This document shows, one piece after another, positions 26,556-34,355 of a stretch of DNA of 64,000 nucleotides (position 1 is the stretch's first letter; each line of letters opens with the position of its first letter). A program made the position numbers and the translations under genes. The stretch is from an uncultured Aquimarina sp. (GTDB lineage Bacteria; Bacteroidota; Bacteroidia; Flavobacteriales; Flavobacteriaceae): assembly GCF_947492405.1 (NCBI RefSeq), contig NZ_CANLMP010000010.1, forward strand, positions 109,199-173,198. The letters are read 5' to 3'. Under the pieces are notes generated by a model. That model searched no databases and was not told where the DNA came from. It worked only from the letters and a program-made list of their open reading frames with translations.

Positions 26556-27476
26556 TTATTGGTCAAAAAGATGAAACTTATCTTTTATTATTTCATCCTT
26601 TTTTTCTTCCACGTATTTTAGAAAAGCTTCCGCAACAAGAGAAAACTTTTTATTTTTTAACCAAATCAGATTCCAGATAGATTTAATTGGAAAACCTTGT
26701 ACTGGAATAATTTGTAAACGCCCAGCATCCAAATCATTTCGAATTCCAATGAGTGGCATAATAGAATATCCTAGTCCCGCAATAACCGCTTGTTTTACTG
26801 CTTCATTAGAGGTAAGTTCCATTTTTTTTCTAACAGGTAAATCGTTCTTTTCGATATATTTCTCCATTGTATGTCTTGTTCCTGATCCGGGCTCTCTATA
26901 AATCAAAGGGAGTTCAGAAAAAATAGATTTGTTATACTTTTTCTTAGTAAATTTTTCTGAAGTACTACCTACCAAATACAACTGGTTCTCCATGAGCTTT
27001 GTTTTCTCAATTTGCATGTTTTTAGGTAATACAGAAACCAGCGAAAAATCAACTGTGTTTTCTTCCAGACTATTTATTACTCTTTGTTTGTTTGTAACAT
27101 CGAGAACCAAGTCGACTCCTTCATGCTTCTTCATAAAATCAGACAAGAAATAAGGGATGATATATTTTCCTGTAGAAACAACAGAAATTTTTAAAATACC
27201 AGATAACTGCCCCTGATAGGCCTTGGTTTTATAACTAATTTGATTTACTTCATTTATAATTTTCTGAGCAGCAATAGCAATTTCTTTTCCAAAATCAGTG
27301 ACATACAACTTTCTTCCAATAACTTCTGTAAGAGGGATAGGAAATTGATCCTGAAAATTTTTGAGCTGTATGGATACGGCTGGTTGAGTTAAATGTAACT
27401 CTTCAGAAGCTTTAGTAATACTTTCTTTTTCTACTATTTTGAGAAAAATTTGTAGTTGATGCAATGTATAATTCAT
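26556..27476 (-). CDS. LysR-family transcriptional regulator
   Basis: This 306-aa regulator has an N-terminal winged HTH (residues 1-60, LQIFLKIVEKESITKASEELHLTQPAVSIQLKNF) and a periplasmic-binding-protein-like effector domain (about 90-295) with the YREPGSGTRHTMEKY segment typical of CysB/CbbR-like members. It converges on the oxidase operon, not diverges, so control of that operon is possible but not implied by the usual LysR layout. The 191-base gap upstream separates it from a small divergent gene. Confidence 0.93.
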   Translation of the reverse strand: MNYTLHQLQIFLKIVEKESITKASEELHLTQPAVSIQLKNFQDQFPIPLTEVIGRKLYVTDFGKEIAIAAQKIINEVNQISYKTKAYQGQLSGILKISVVSTGKYIIPYFLSDFMKKHEGVDLVLDVTNKQRVINSLEENTVDFSLVSVLPKNMQIEKTKLMENQLYLVGSTSEKFTKKKYNKSIFSELPLIYREPGSGTRHTMEKYIEKNDLPVRKKMELTSNEAVKQAVIAGLGYSIMPLIGIRNDLDAGRLQIIPVQGFPIKSIWNLIWLKNKKFSLVAEAFLKYVEEKKDEIIKDKFHLFDQ

Positions 27477-27667
27477 AAATAATATTAATGATTATGATTA
27501 CAAATATAAATAAAAATATATGAAAATTTATATATACATTTATAATGTTATTAGTAAAAAAGTGAATTAAAGACTCTAAATCAAAAAGTTGTAATTGATT
27601 TTGATGTGCTACTTGATTTCGATATAACAATAAATTAAAACCTAATGTTTCACTAAAATGTATTCTT

Positions 27668-27889
27668 ATGGAATTATTAAAAAAAGCGAGAGAATTTCAT
27701 CAAAGAAGTATGAATAATATGAGTACAAGTGATAGAGTTTCTGCATCCAGAGAAGCAAAGTCCTTGGTATTAAGTATCAATGAGATATATAAGAAGAGTA
27801 AAGACCCTGACCTCATGAACCTAATGAAAATGATTACTCAAAAAAAACGTAAAATAGACAAAAGATTGCGTGGACGTTTAGTTATTTAA
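27668..27889 (+). CDS. Small basic protein upstream of the hibernation factor
   Basis: This 73-aa basic, helical protein belongs to no family I recognise. It has no signal peptide or membrane segment. It lies 57 bases before a ribosome hibernation factor gene and reads in the same direction, so the two may be co-expressed in stationary phase. Lys/Arg richness at the C-terminus (QKKRKIDKRLRGRL) suggests RNA or ribosome binding; this is only inference. Confidence 0.6.
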   Translation: MELLKKAREFHQRSMNNMSTSDRVSASREAKSLVLSINEIYKKSKDPDLMNLMKMITQKKRKIDKRLRGRLVI

Positions 27890-27946
27890 GAATGCGGCCT
27901 AAAAATATTAAAAGTAAATAATGATTAATCTTTAAGTTAAAGAACT

Positions 27947-28252
27947 ATGAATACAGTTTTCGAATATAAAGGCATTGAAGCGAGTAAATATTTAGAGGCT
28001 TTTACAGCAAAAAAACTTCTAAAACTCACAAAAAAATATGCATTTATTATTAGAGCAGATATCTTTTTTAATAAAGAACGGAATAATGTTAAAAAAGGTA
28101 ATATCTGTGGAATTAGGCTTAGTCTTCCCGGCCCCAGGATTTATGCTTCTTCTGACGAAAAGAGTTTTGAAAACGCAATAAATAATACAATAGGAGATCT
28201 TAAAGATCAATTGAATAAAAGAAAAGTAAAATTATATAAGAATTTGGGTTAG
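27947..28252 (+). CDS. HPF/RaiA-like ribosome hibernation factor
   Basis: This 101-aa protein looks like a short HPF/YfiA-type factor, which binds the 30S decoding region of idle ribosomes. The beta-alpha-beta-beta-beta-alpha layout fits: an N-terminal helix with FTAKKLLKLTKKY, a basic strand IRADIFFNKERNN, then ICGIRLSLPGPRIYASSDEKSFENAINNTI, where the Y/ASSDEKSFE...AI pattern is typical of the second helix. A strong terminator follows. Confidence 0.8.
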   Translation: MNTVFEYKGIEASKYLEAFTAKKLLKLTKKYAFIIRADIFFNKERNNVKKGNICGIRLSLPGPRIYASSDEKSFENAINNTIGDLKDQLNKRKVKLYKNLG

Positions 28253-28316
28253 TACGAGAACTGTAAATCGCCCTTTATGGTTTTCTACTAGTGATGCTTT
28301 CATCATTAATTGTTTG

Positions 28317-28350
28317 AAAAGTAGCTGTTTGCCAAACAGCTACTTTTTTT
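28317..28350 (+). terminator. Terminator after the hibernation factor gene
   Basis: A perfect 14-bp stem (28317-28330 with 28334-28347) with a 3-base loop runs into a T-run. It isolates the eCIS operon from upstream transcription. Confidence 0.9.
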
Positions 28351-28536
28351 ATGGAAAAGATTATTACATCTTTATTAATTGATAAAAATTCGAAAGTAGT
28401 TTTATTCGTAACACCTTATACAACAACTAGAAATTAGTTCCAACTAGATAATGTTTTCAGGTTATTATTGTAAGTAAACAAAACAAATATTCTCTTGTAT
28501 GTTATCATATATTGAAACTACTCAAAACAATTTTGT

Positions 28537-28573
28537 GTTGTATTTTTCCCTTTTTAATCAGGGAAAATGCAAC
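28537..28573 (+). promoter_or_regulatory. Inverted repeat upstream of the eCIS promoter
   Basis: Arms 28537-28551 and 28560-28573 pair with one mismatch and one bulge around an 8-base loop. The hairpin lies 26 bases before the first composite promoter element. It has no T-run after it, so it is more likely a binding site than a terminator. The rest of the 28253-28741 gap holds the terminator and promoter entries and nothing else I can identify. Confidence 0.5.
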
Positions 28574-28598
28574 ATAATTAATTGGTTTGGTTTTATTT

Positions 28599-28706
28599 TG
28601 TCGGAAATGTCATAGTTTGACGATTTTGTGCTACTATCTTGTCGGAAATCTTTAAGAATTTGCCGGACTTTTACTAACTCCAATGCGACGTTCTACTGTA
28701 ATTTTG
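28599..28706 (+). promoter_or_regulatory. Tandem composite promoter of the eCIS operon
   Basis: Two overlapping copies of the shared element are present. Copy 1 has TGTCG at 28599-28603, CGATTTTG at 28621-28628 and a degenerate -7 box AGAATTTG at 28655-28662. Copy 2 has TGTCG at 28640-28644, then 19 bases, CGGACTTT at 28664-28671, then 27 bases, and a perfect -7 box TAATTTTG at 28699-28706, 35 bases before ATG 28742. The half-sites look like direct repeats of a TGnCGG word. Related elements precede four other units in this window. Confidence 0.7.
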
Positions 28707-28741
28707 AGCTATTAAGATCAATAAGTTATAAGAGCAGTATT

Positions 28742-29320
28742 ATGGTGGATGTTGTATTAAGCGTTTTAAAAGATAAACTCAATGAGTATTTTAAGAATGT
28801 AGTAGGTACTACAGAGTCTAATTTAATAGAGTTCATTAGTACCACTAGTAATGACCCCGTTTCTTTTACAAATGATAAAATCACACCATTTTTAATTAAT
28901 ATTTCTGAGGATAGAAAATTCAGAAAAGCTGATCAATTTTCGGGTATTGTAAGAAACGGAATCAGAACGCAAACCAATCCCGAAATAAGAATTGAGCTTT
29001 TGATTCTTTTTGTGTCTAAGTTTAGTAAATATGATCAGGCACTTAAATTTTTATCCCACGTAATCAAATTTTTTCAGGTCAATAGGATTTTTAATCCACT
29101 TAACTCCCCACAATTGTCTGATGAACGTATAGAAAAACTAGTTGTAGAACTAATTTCCCTCCCCTTGGAAGAACAGAATCAAGTATGGCATTCTTTAAAT
29201 ACTTCCTATTTACCCTCTGTGTTGTATAGAGTTCGTCTACTATCCTTTATAGATGACCAAAGTATAGAATTTGTAGGAGACCCAGTATCAAGTATAGAAC
29301 TAAAAGTGCATGATAAATAA
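28742..29320 (+). CDS. eCIS cap/tail terminator protein (Pvc16-like, DUF4255)
   Basis: This 192-aa protein is of the DUF4255 family, which caps the distal end of the sheath-tube in contractile injection systems. The N-terminus MVDVVLSVLKDKLNEYF and the central FLINISEDRKFRK and RIELLILFVSKF segments fit the family. The start is ATG 28742, because the promoter's -7 box (28699-28706) would leave an earlier TTG 28628 untranscribed. It is the first gene of the eCIS operon. Confidence 0.85.
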   Translation: MVDVVLSVLKDKLNEYFKNVVGTTESNLIEFISTTSNDPVSFTNDKITPFLINISEDRKFRKADQFSGIVRNGIRTQTNPEIRIELLILFVSKFSKYDQALKFLSHVIKFFQVNRIFNPLNSPQLSDERIEKLVVELISLPLEEQNQVWHSLNTSYLPSVLYRVRLLSFIDDQSIEFVGDPVSSIELKVHDK

Positions 29321-29399
29321 GTATTTAGGTGCTTTATTGAATTGAAAATATAGTTGAAAAACCGTAAGGAGAACTAATTAAAATAATAAAAATAGACAG

Positions 29400-30176
29400 A
29401 TGGAGTATCGTGAATTCTTTCATATAGAAATTGTGCATCCTTTTTTTTCGGATATAGCGGAAGATATGGTAATAGTAACAGAAAATGAAACGAAAAGCCA
29501 TTTAAATAACCTTGGTTTCATACTAAAAAAGATGCCTAATGGACTAAAAATTTTAGCTCCTGTCCATCAAGAAAGCAAAGTTTTTTCTCCTTTGGAAGCG
29601 GATGATATATTCAGTTTTCACATATACCCTACTTCAGAACATATCCAAGAGGTTACTGACCTTTCTGAAATAGAAAAAGGAAACATGATTTCTTTTACGA
29701 ATCAAGAACAACCAATAGGTAGTTCTGAATTAACTACGAATCAGGTAATACAGAATGGAGTTTTTTGTGGTTTTCCGGCATTAGCGAATATCGTAATAGC
29801 TGGAAACAAAATCGATACCAATACAATCGATCAGCCCACTAAGTTTAAAGCAAAATTTAAAACGGAGTCGATAAAGTGGAAATACTATTTTGTTTCTAAT
29901 TCTGAAGATCCAATCATAACATTAGAATCCAGAGACGAACAAATCTCTTTCAATGAGATGGTCATTGATGAAAATACCACAGATCAGATTATAACTTCTA
30001 TACGATTAAATTTCCCCAATACCCAAATAAAGGCTTTTGAGTCTAAAGATTTGGTTCCTTACAGTAGCAAACCGATAAAGAACATCAAACTAATTAAAAA
30101 TGGCGATGTGCTTATGAGTCATTTGCCCAATCCCCGAAAAGAACAAAATGGTATCCAAATAATTAAAATTAAGTAA
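29400..30176 (+). CDS. eCIS-associated protein of unknown function
   Basis: This 258-aa protein has no signal peptide and no recognised domain. The sequence is acidic and beta-rich, with a C-terminal basic strand (GIQIIKIK). It lies between the cap gene and the sheath gene, in the same direction, which places it inside the particle operon. By position it could be a second cap, a cap adaptor or a tube terminator. Other Bacteroidota injection systems have two cap components, so that is the first idea to test. No motif supports it directly. Confidence 0.7.
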   Translation: MEYREFFHIEIVHPFFSDIAEDMVIVTENETKSHLNNLGFILKKMPNGLKILAPVHQESKVFSPLEADDIFSFHIYPTSEHIQEVTDLSEIEKGNMISFTNQEQPIGSSELTTNQVIQNGVFCGFPALANIVIAGNKIDTNTIDQPTKFKAKFKTESIKWKYYFVSNSEDPIITLESRDEQISFNEMVIDENTTDQIITSIRLNFPNTQIKAFESKDLVPYSSKPIKNIKLIKNGDVLMSHLPNPRKEQNGIQIIKIK

Positions 30177-30250
30177 GTAAAAAGCAGGACCAGAAGACTC
30201 ACATTGGTTTATGGGAATGCTAAGTATAAACATTTAAAATTCAAATAATT

Positions 30251-31897
30251 ATGTCTAGTTTTTTAACACCTGATGTGTACACCGAGGAAGTACCTGTTTT
30301 ACCACAGTCCGTTGCTGGTGTATCTACAGCAGTTCCTGCTTTTATAGGTTTTACCGAAAAAGCATTGAAAAATGGAAAAAGCGTGTCCAATAATGCGATA
30401 CGAATTTCTACCTTTTTAGAGTTCAGAGAAATGTATGGAGGAGCTCAAAAAACAGAATTTGAAGTTCTTATTAATGATGATGAGCAGTTGCAAAAATTGA
30501 CTGCTACACCTCCGACAAGTACTTTGTATTATGCTATAGATCTTTATTTTAAAAATGGAGGGGGTGATTGCTATATTATATCTGTCGGTTCTTTTGAAGA
30601 TGCGTATAACAAACAAGCTTTTGAGGATGGGCTTAAAATCTTAAGCAAAGAAGATGAACCTACACTTATTATGTTAAGTGAAGCGGCCAAATTACCAGCA
30701 AATGATTATCACGCAATTTGCCAACAAGCATTAGCACAATGTGCAGACCTAAAAGACAGGTTTTGCATTTTTGATATCAAAAAAGACGATGAGGAAGCAA
30801 ATGAATTTAGAAATGGAATAGGAACTAATAACCTAAAATACGGTGCCGCCTATACTCCATATATCCATACATCCCTAAATTATATATATGACGATCAGGA
30901 TGTTCGTATTATCAATTTATCTTCTTCTTCGGACACAGCTACTTTCGAAGTAGTACATGATGGTATCAGAATAACGTATGCAGGTGATATTTCTGAAGAA
31001 CCAAAGTATAGAATCAATGGTGGGAGTGGCGATACTGTGGAGTTTTCTGTTTCCCCATCCAAGTTGTTAACGATCTCTAATGTTCCTACAGAAGGTATTG
31101 CAGCGAGTGATTTACTAGATGCTTGGACAGCATTTGATAACAAAGGAGATTTTGATATCGAAATTGTAACAGAAAACACCCAAATTACTGCAACGCCAGG
31201 AACAGGCGGTCAGGAAATATCTAAGCAAGGAGGTAGTGAAGGTGCTTTTACATTAGAAAGTAGAGAAGGTACTGCCTTGTATAGCAAGATTAAAAGTGAG
31301 TTGGCCAAAGAAACCATCGTCCTGCCTCCTAGTTCGGCAGTGGCAGGAATCTACGCTACTACAGATAGAGAAAGAGGAGTTTGGAAAGCACCAGCAAATG
31401 TGAGTGTAAATTCTATAATCGGACCTGTCGTTAAAATCAGTTCTGCAGATCAGGAACGTCTTAACGTAGATGTCACGAGTGGAAAGTCAGTAAATGCCAT
31501 CCGTAGTTTTATCGGAAAAGGAACACTAGTCTGGGGTGCACGTACATTAGCCGGAAATGATAATGAATGGCGATATGTTTCTGTACGTAGATTATTTAAT
31601 ATGATCGAAGAATCTACCAAAAAGGCTTCTCATTTTGCCGTATTTGAATCAAACGATGCAACAACTTGGTTGAAAGTCAAAGCAATGATCGAAAGTTTTT
31701 TATACGGAATCTGGCAGCAAGGTGGATTAGTAGGTTCGACAGAAGAACAAGCCTATTTTGTTAATGTTGGATTGGGTAAGACGATGACACAACAAGATAT
31801 TCTTGAAGGCCGTATGGTTGTAGAAATAGGAATTGCTGCGGCTAGACCAGCAGAATTTATCATTCTAAAATTCTCACATAAACTACAGGAAGTATAA
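30251..31897 (+). CDS. Contractile tail sheath protein
   Basis: This 548-aa sheath protein polymerises around the tube and contracts to drive it forward. The N-terminus FLTPDVYTEEVP...AFIGFTEKA and the C-terminus MVVEIGIAAARPAEFIILKFSHKLQE are the conserved sheath arms that interlock subunits. The middle (about 215-350) is a variable, surface-exposed insertion rich in beta strands. It is the only sheath gene, unlike the three in Pvc/Afp loci, so this is the single-sheath type known from MACs and AlgoCIS. Confidence 0.95.
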   Translation: MSSFLTPDVYTEEVPVLPQSVAGVSTAVPAFIGFTEKALKNGKSVSNNAIRISTFLEFREMYGGAQKTEFEVLINDDEQLQKLTATPPTSTLYYAIDLYFKNGGGDCYIISVGSFEDAYNKQAFEDGLKILSKEDEPTLIMLSEAAKLPANDYHAICQQALAQCADLKDRFCIFDIKKDDEEANEFRNGIGTNNLKYGAAYTPYIHTSLNYIYDDQDVRIINLSSSSDTATFEVVHDGIRITYAGDISEEPKYRINGGSGDTVEFSVSPSKLLTISNVPTEGIAASDLLDAWTAFDNKGDFDIEIVTENTQITATPGTGGQEISKQGGSEGAFTLESREGTALYSKIKSELAKETIVLPPSSAVAGIYATTDRERGVWKAPANVSVNSIIGPVVKISSADQERLNVDVTSGKSVNAIRSFIGKGTLVWGARTLAGNDNEWRYVSVRRLFNMIEESTKKASHFAVFESNDATTWLKVKAMIESFLYGIWQQGGLVGSTEEQAYFVNVGLGKTMTQQDILEGRMVVEIGIAAARPAEFIILKFSHKLQEV

Positions 31898-31993
31898 TCC
31901 GATATAATTTTTTTAAAAAGTGATAGATGATATTATAAAATATCATACTCATTCACAGCATATTATTCAATTATAAATTAATACTAAAGTAAC

Positions 31994-32467
31994 ATGGCTT
32001 TAACAAAAGAACAAATAAAAACAGATTACCCATTGGTAACCTATAATTATAGAGTAGATATTGATGGAGCGTCCTTTAGCTTTTCTAAAGTAACGGGTCT
32101 TGATTTATCCTTTGAAACGATTACATACAAAGAGAGCTTTGCGGCTGGAGGGCAAGTAGGACCTAATATTATGTATATGCCAGGTCAGATTCAACCAGTT
32201 AATATTACCCTGGAAAAAGGTTTTGTAAAAGGGAAGAGTATCCCAGTTTTTTATGCTTGGATCAATGATATTCAACTAAATCAAATAGATAAAAAGGATA
32301 TCATAGTACACCTTCTCGATGAAACAGGAAGTACTATAGTAAGTTGGAAAGTTATTGATGCATTTCCTACCAAATTAACGGCACCTTCTTTTGATGCAAG
32401 TACAAGTGAGGTTGCCTTAGAGTCTTTAGAGCTTATGGCGTTTCGAGTAACAATGGAAGAAGCATAA
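31994..32467 (+). CDS. Inner tube protein 1 (gp19-like)
   Basis: This 157-aa protein of the T4 gp19/Hcp-like tube family stacks as hexamers inside the sheath. Family marks are YPLVTYNYRVDIDG, FSFSKVTGLDLSFETITYKESF, and the C-terminal SFDASTSEVALESLELMAFRVTME. It comes first after the sheath and is probably the main tube subunit. Tube proteins 2 and 3 follow. Confidence 0.93.
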   Translation: MALTKEQIKTDYPLVTYNYRVDIDGASFSFSKVTGLDLSFETITYKESFAAGGQVGPNIMYMPGQIQPVNITLEKGFVKGKSIPVFYAWINDIQLNQIDKKDIIVHLLDETGSTIVSWKVIDAFPTKLTAPSFDASTSEVALESLELMAFRVTMEEA

Positions 32468-32538
32468 AGATCATTTTAGCGATTCAATCTCAGGCTTTTG
32501 ATAAAGTTTGATACTATAAAGATAACAGTAACATCATC

Positions 32539-32988
32539 ATGGCAGTAGATAAAAAGAAAATTATTCAAGATTATCCTTTACCGGTTTATAACTATCAAGT
32601 AAGCATTGATGGTATTGATGAAGGCATGTCCTTTTCAGAAATTTCGGGTTTAGAAATGGACTATGACCACGTATTATACAGGCACGGTTTCAGTTGGATT
32701 ATGGGGGATTACCTGATCCGTGCTCAACGTAAGCCTATTAGTGTAAGCCTAAAAAGAGGAGTAGTTAAGAATAGAAAGTATTTATATGACTGGTTGCGTT
32801 CCGAAAACAAGAGGGATATTAATATAGCATTATGTGATGAAAGCTTTACACCCGTCGTAAGTTGGGAAGTATATCGCGCATTGCCCATAAAGCTAAATGC
32901 ACCTTCTTTTAGTGCCAGTACCAATGATGTTGCCATTGAAAGCCTGGATTTAATTGCTCACAATATAAAACTAATTCATCACGAATAA
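32539..32988 (+). CDS. Inner tube protein 2 (gp19-like)
   Basis: This 149-aa paralogue of tube protein 1 shares YPLPVYNYQVSIDG, FSEISGLEMDYD and the PSFSASTNDVAIESLDLIAHNI C-terminal signature. By comparison with Pvc1/Pvc5-type loci, one tube paralogue usually forms the first ring above the spike; which one does so here is not clear. Spacing to the next gene is only 9 bases. Confidence 0.92.
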   Translation: MAVDKKKIIQDYPLPVYNYQVSIDGIDEGMSFSEISGLEMDYDHVLYRHGFSWIMGDYLIRAQRKPISVSLKRGVVKNRKYLYDWLRSENKRDINIALCDESFTPVVSWEVYRALPIKLNAPSFSASTNDVAIESLDLIAHNIKLIHHE

Positions 32989-32997
32989 TAGAAACAC

Positions 32998-33495
32998 ATG
33001 GACGCATTAGAGACTTTTAAGAATATTGTAGATCCCGATCCGGTATTATCTCATAGATTTGGTGTTTTTTTCTTCGCAGGAGGAGTAATTCCAAATCCTA
33101 TAGATTTTAGATTTCAGAAGGTTAGTGGACTTAGCGCAGATATCCAAACGGATACAGTTAATGAAGGAGGACAAAATCTTTTTTCTCATCGGTTACCTAA
33201 TAAGGTTAACTACAATAATTTAGTGTTAGAGCGTGGTCATAGTACTGGCCTTATACCATCACCATTAAGTGATGAGTTTAATATAGCATTTTCCACTTTT
33301 AAATTTGCACCTTCCAATGTGTTGATTACCATATTTAATGATTTTCAAGGGATTCCTGTGCCTATAAAAGCATTATTATTTATGAAAGCATATCCTGTAA
33401 AATGGTCGATTTCAGATCTTGACGCCCAATCCAATACAGTTCTCATCGATACGATGGAATTAGCATATACTAGATTTCAAACTATACAATTATAA
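32998..33495 (+). CDS. Tube initiator protein 3 (gp19-like)
   Basis: This 165-aa third tube-family protein is the most diverged of the three. It keeps the gp19 plan (SHRFGVFFFAGG, FRFQKVSGLSADIQTDTVNEGGQN, NTVLIDTMELAYTRFQ). Diverged tube proteins near the LysM and spike genes usually connect the tube to the baseplate, so this may be the initiator ring. It is directly followed by the DUF5908 peptide gene. Confidence 0.88.
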   Translation: MDALETFKNIVDPDPVLSHRFGVFFFAGGVIPNPIDFRFQKVSGLSADIQTDTVNEGGQNLFSHRLPNKVNYNNLVLERGHSTGLIPSPLSDEFNIAFSTFKFAPSNVLITIFNDFQGIPVPIKALLFMKAYPVKWSISDLDAQSNTVLIDTMELAYTRFQTIQL

Positions 33496-33497
33496 CT

Positions 33498-33647
33498 ATG
33501 CCGGTAGAAATTAAAGAACTCGTAATTAGAGCTGTATTAAATGAAGATACTAACACACCATCAAAAGACGCTACCGATAATGATAGTATAGTGCAGGAGT
33601 GTGTCACGCAAGTATTAAAAATATTAAAAAAGAAAAATCGTAGATAA
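33498..33647 (+). CDS. Small eCIS protein, DUF5908-like
   Basis: A 49-aa product starts with MPVEIKELVIRAVLNED, the DUF5908 opening, and ends in a basic coil (LKILKKKNRR). It begins 2 bases after the tube 3 stop and ends 2 bases before the LysM protein start, so it is a genuine, tightly coupled gene. It holds the same place as Pvc6/Afp6. Its function in the particle is unknown. Confidence 0.85.
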   Translation: MPVEIKELVIRAVLNEDTNTPSKDATDNDSIVQECVTQVLKILKKKNRR

Positions 33648-33649
33648 TT

Positions 33650-34351
33650 ATGGCTTTTGATTCATTTACTATGCTGGAAAAGCTAACGATACAAAGCTTT
33701 TCTAGTGGAGAGCGAAAAATAAAAGATAGTTTAGGTTCTTTTGAAGCTATGTTTAATCCAGATTCATATTCGGTTTCTTATCAAAATACATACGGAACAA
33801 AAACAGGTATTAATACAACCGGAAGTAATGCTAAGTATGGGTTTTCTAAGCCGGAACGAATTAATCTTAAGCTTATTTTAGATGGGAATAATGTAGATAC
33901 ACACTTCGGAATACTAAATCTTTTCAGAAATGATGATGTCTCCAAAAAGGTTCAGAAATTTTTAGATCTGACTAGAGAAATGAACGGAGATATTCATCAG
34001 CCCCCATATTTAATAATACGTTGGGGAGATCTGTATTTTAAATGTAGGTTAAGTTCTGTAAACATCAATTATACGCAGTTTAATGGTAGCGGAATTCCAT
34101 TAAGAGCTGAGTTAGATACTGAGTTCATTAAAGATGTAGAAACTGTTGAAAGGCTTAAAAAAGAAAACAAAAACTCACCTGATCTTACGCACTATAGAAT
34201 CGTAGGAACACACGATCAATTGCCATTAATGTGTAAAGCAATTTATGGATCTGCCCAGTATTATCCTTGGGTAGCCAAAGCCAATAATCTAAATGATTTT
34301 AGAAACCTTAAACCTGGGCAGCGAATTTATTTTCCTCCTATAGAAAAATAG
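33650..34351 (+). CDS. Tube-spike adaptor with LysM domain (Pvc7-like)
   Basis: This 233-aa protein has a CIS-tube-like domain (about 1-170: EAMFNPDSYSVSYQNTYG) and a C-terminal LysM-like segment (HYRIVGTHDQLPLMCKAIYG ... ANNLNDFRNLKPGQRIYFPP). This matches Pvc7/gp53-type proteins, which join tube and baseplate; the LysM fold here acts as a structural module rather than a cell-wall binder. It lies 4 bases before the spike gene. Confidence 0.9.
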   Translation: MAFDSFTMLEKLTIQSFSSGERKIKDSLGSFEAMFNPDSYSVSYQNTYGTKTGINTTGSNAKYGFSKPERINLKLILDGNNVDTHFGILNLFRNDDVSKKVQKFLDLTREMNGDIHQPPYLIIRWGDLYFKCRLSSVNINYTQFNGSGIPLRAELDTEFIKDVETVERLKKENKNSPDLTHYRIVGTHDQLPLMCKAIYGSAQYYPWVAKANNLNDFRNLKPGQRIYFPPIEK

Positions 34352-34355
34352 TCAT

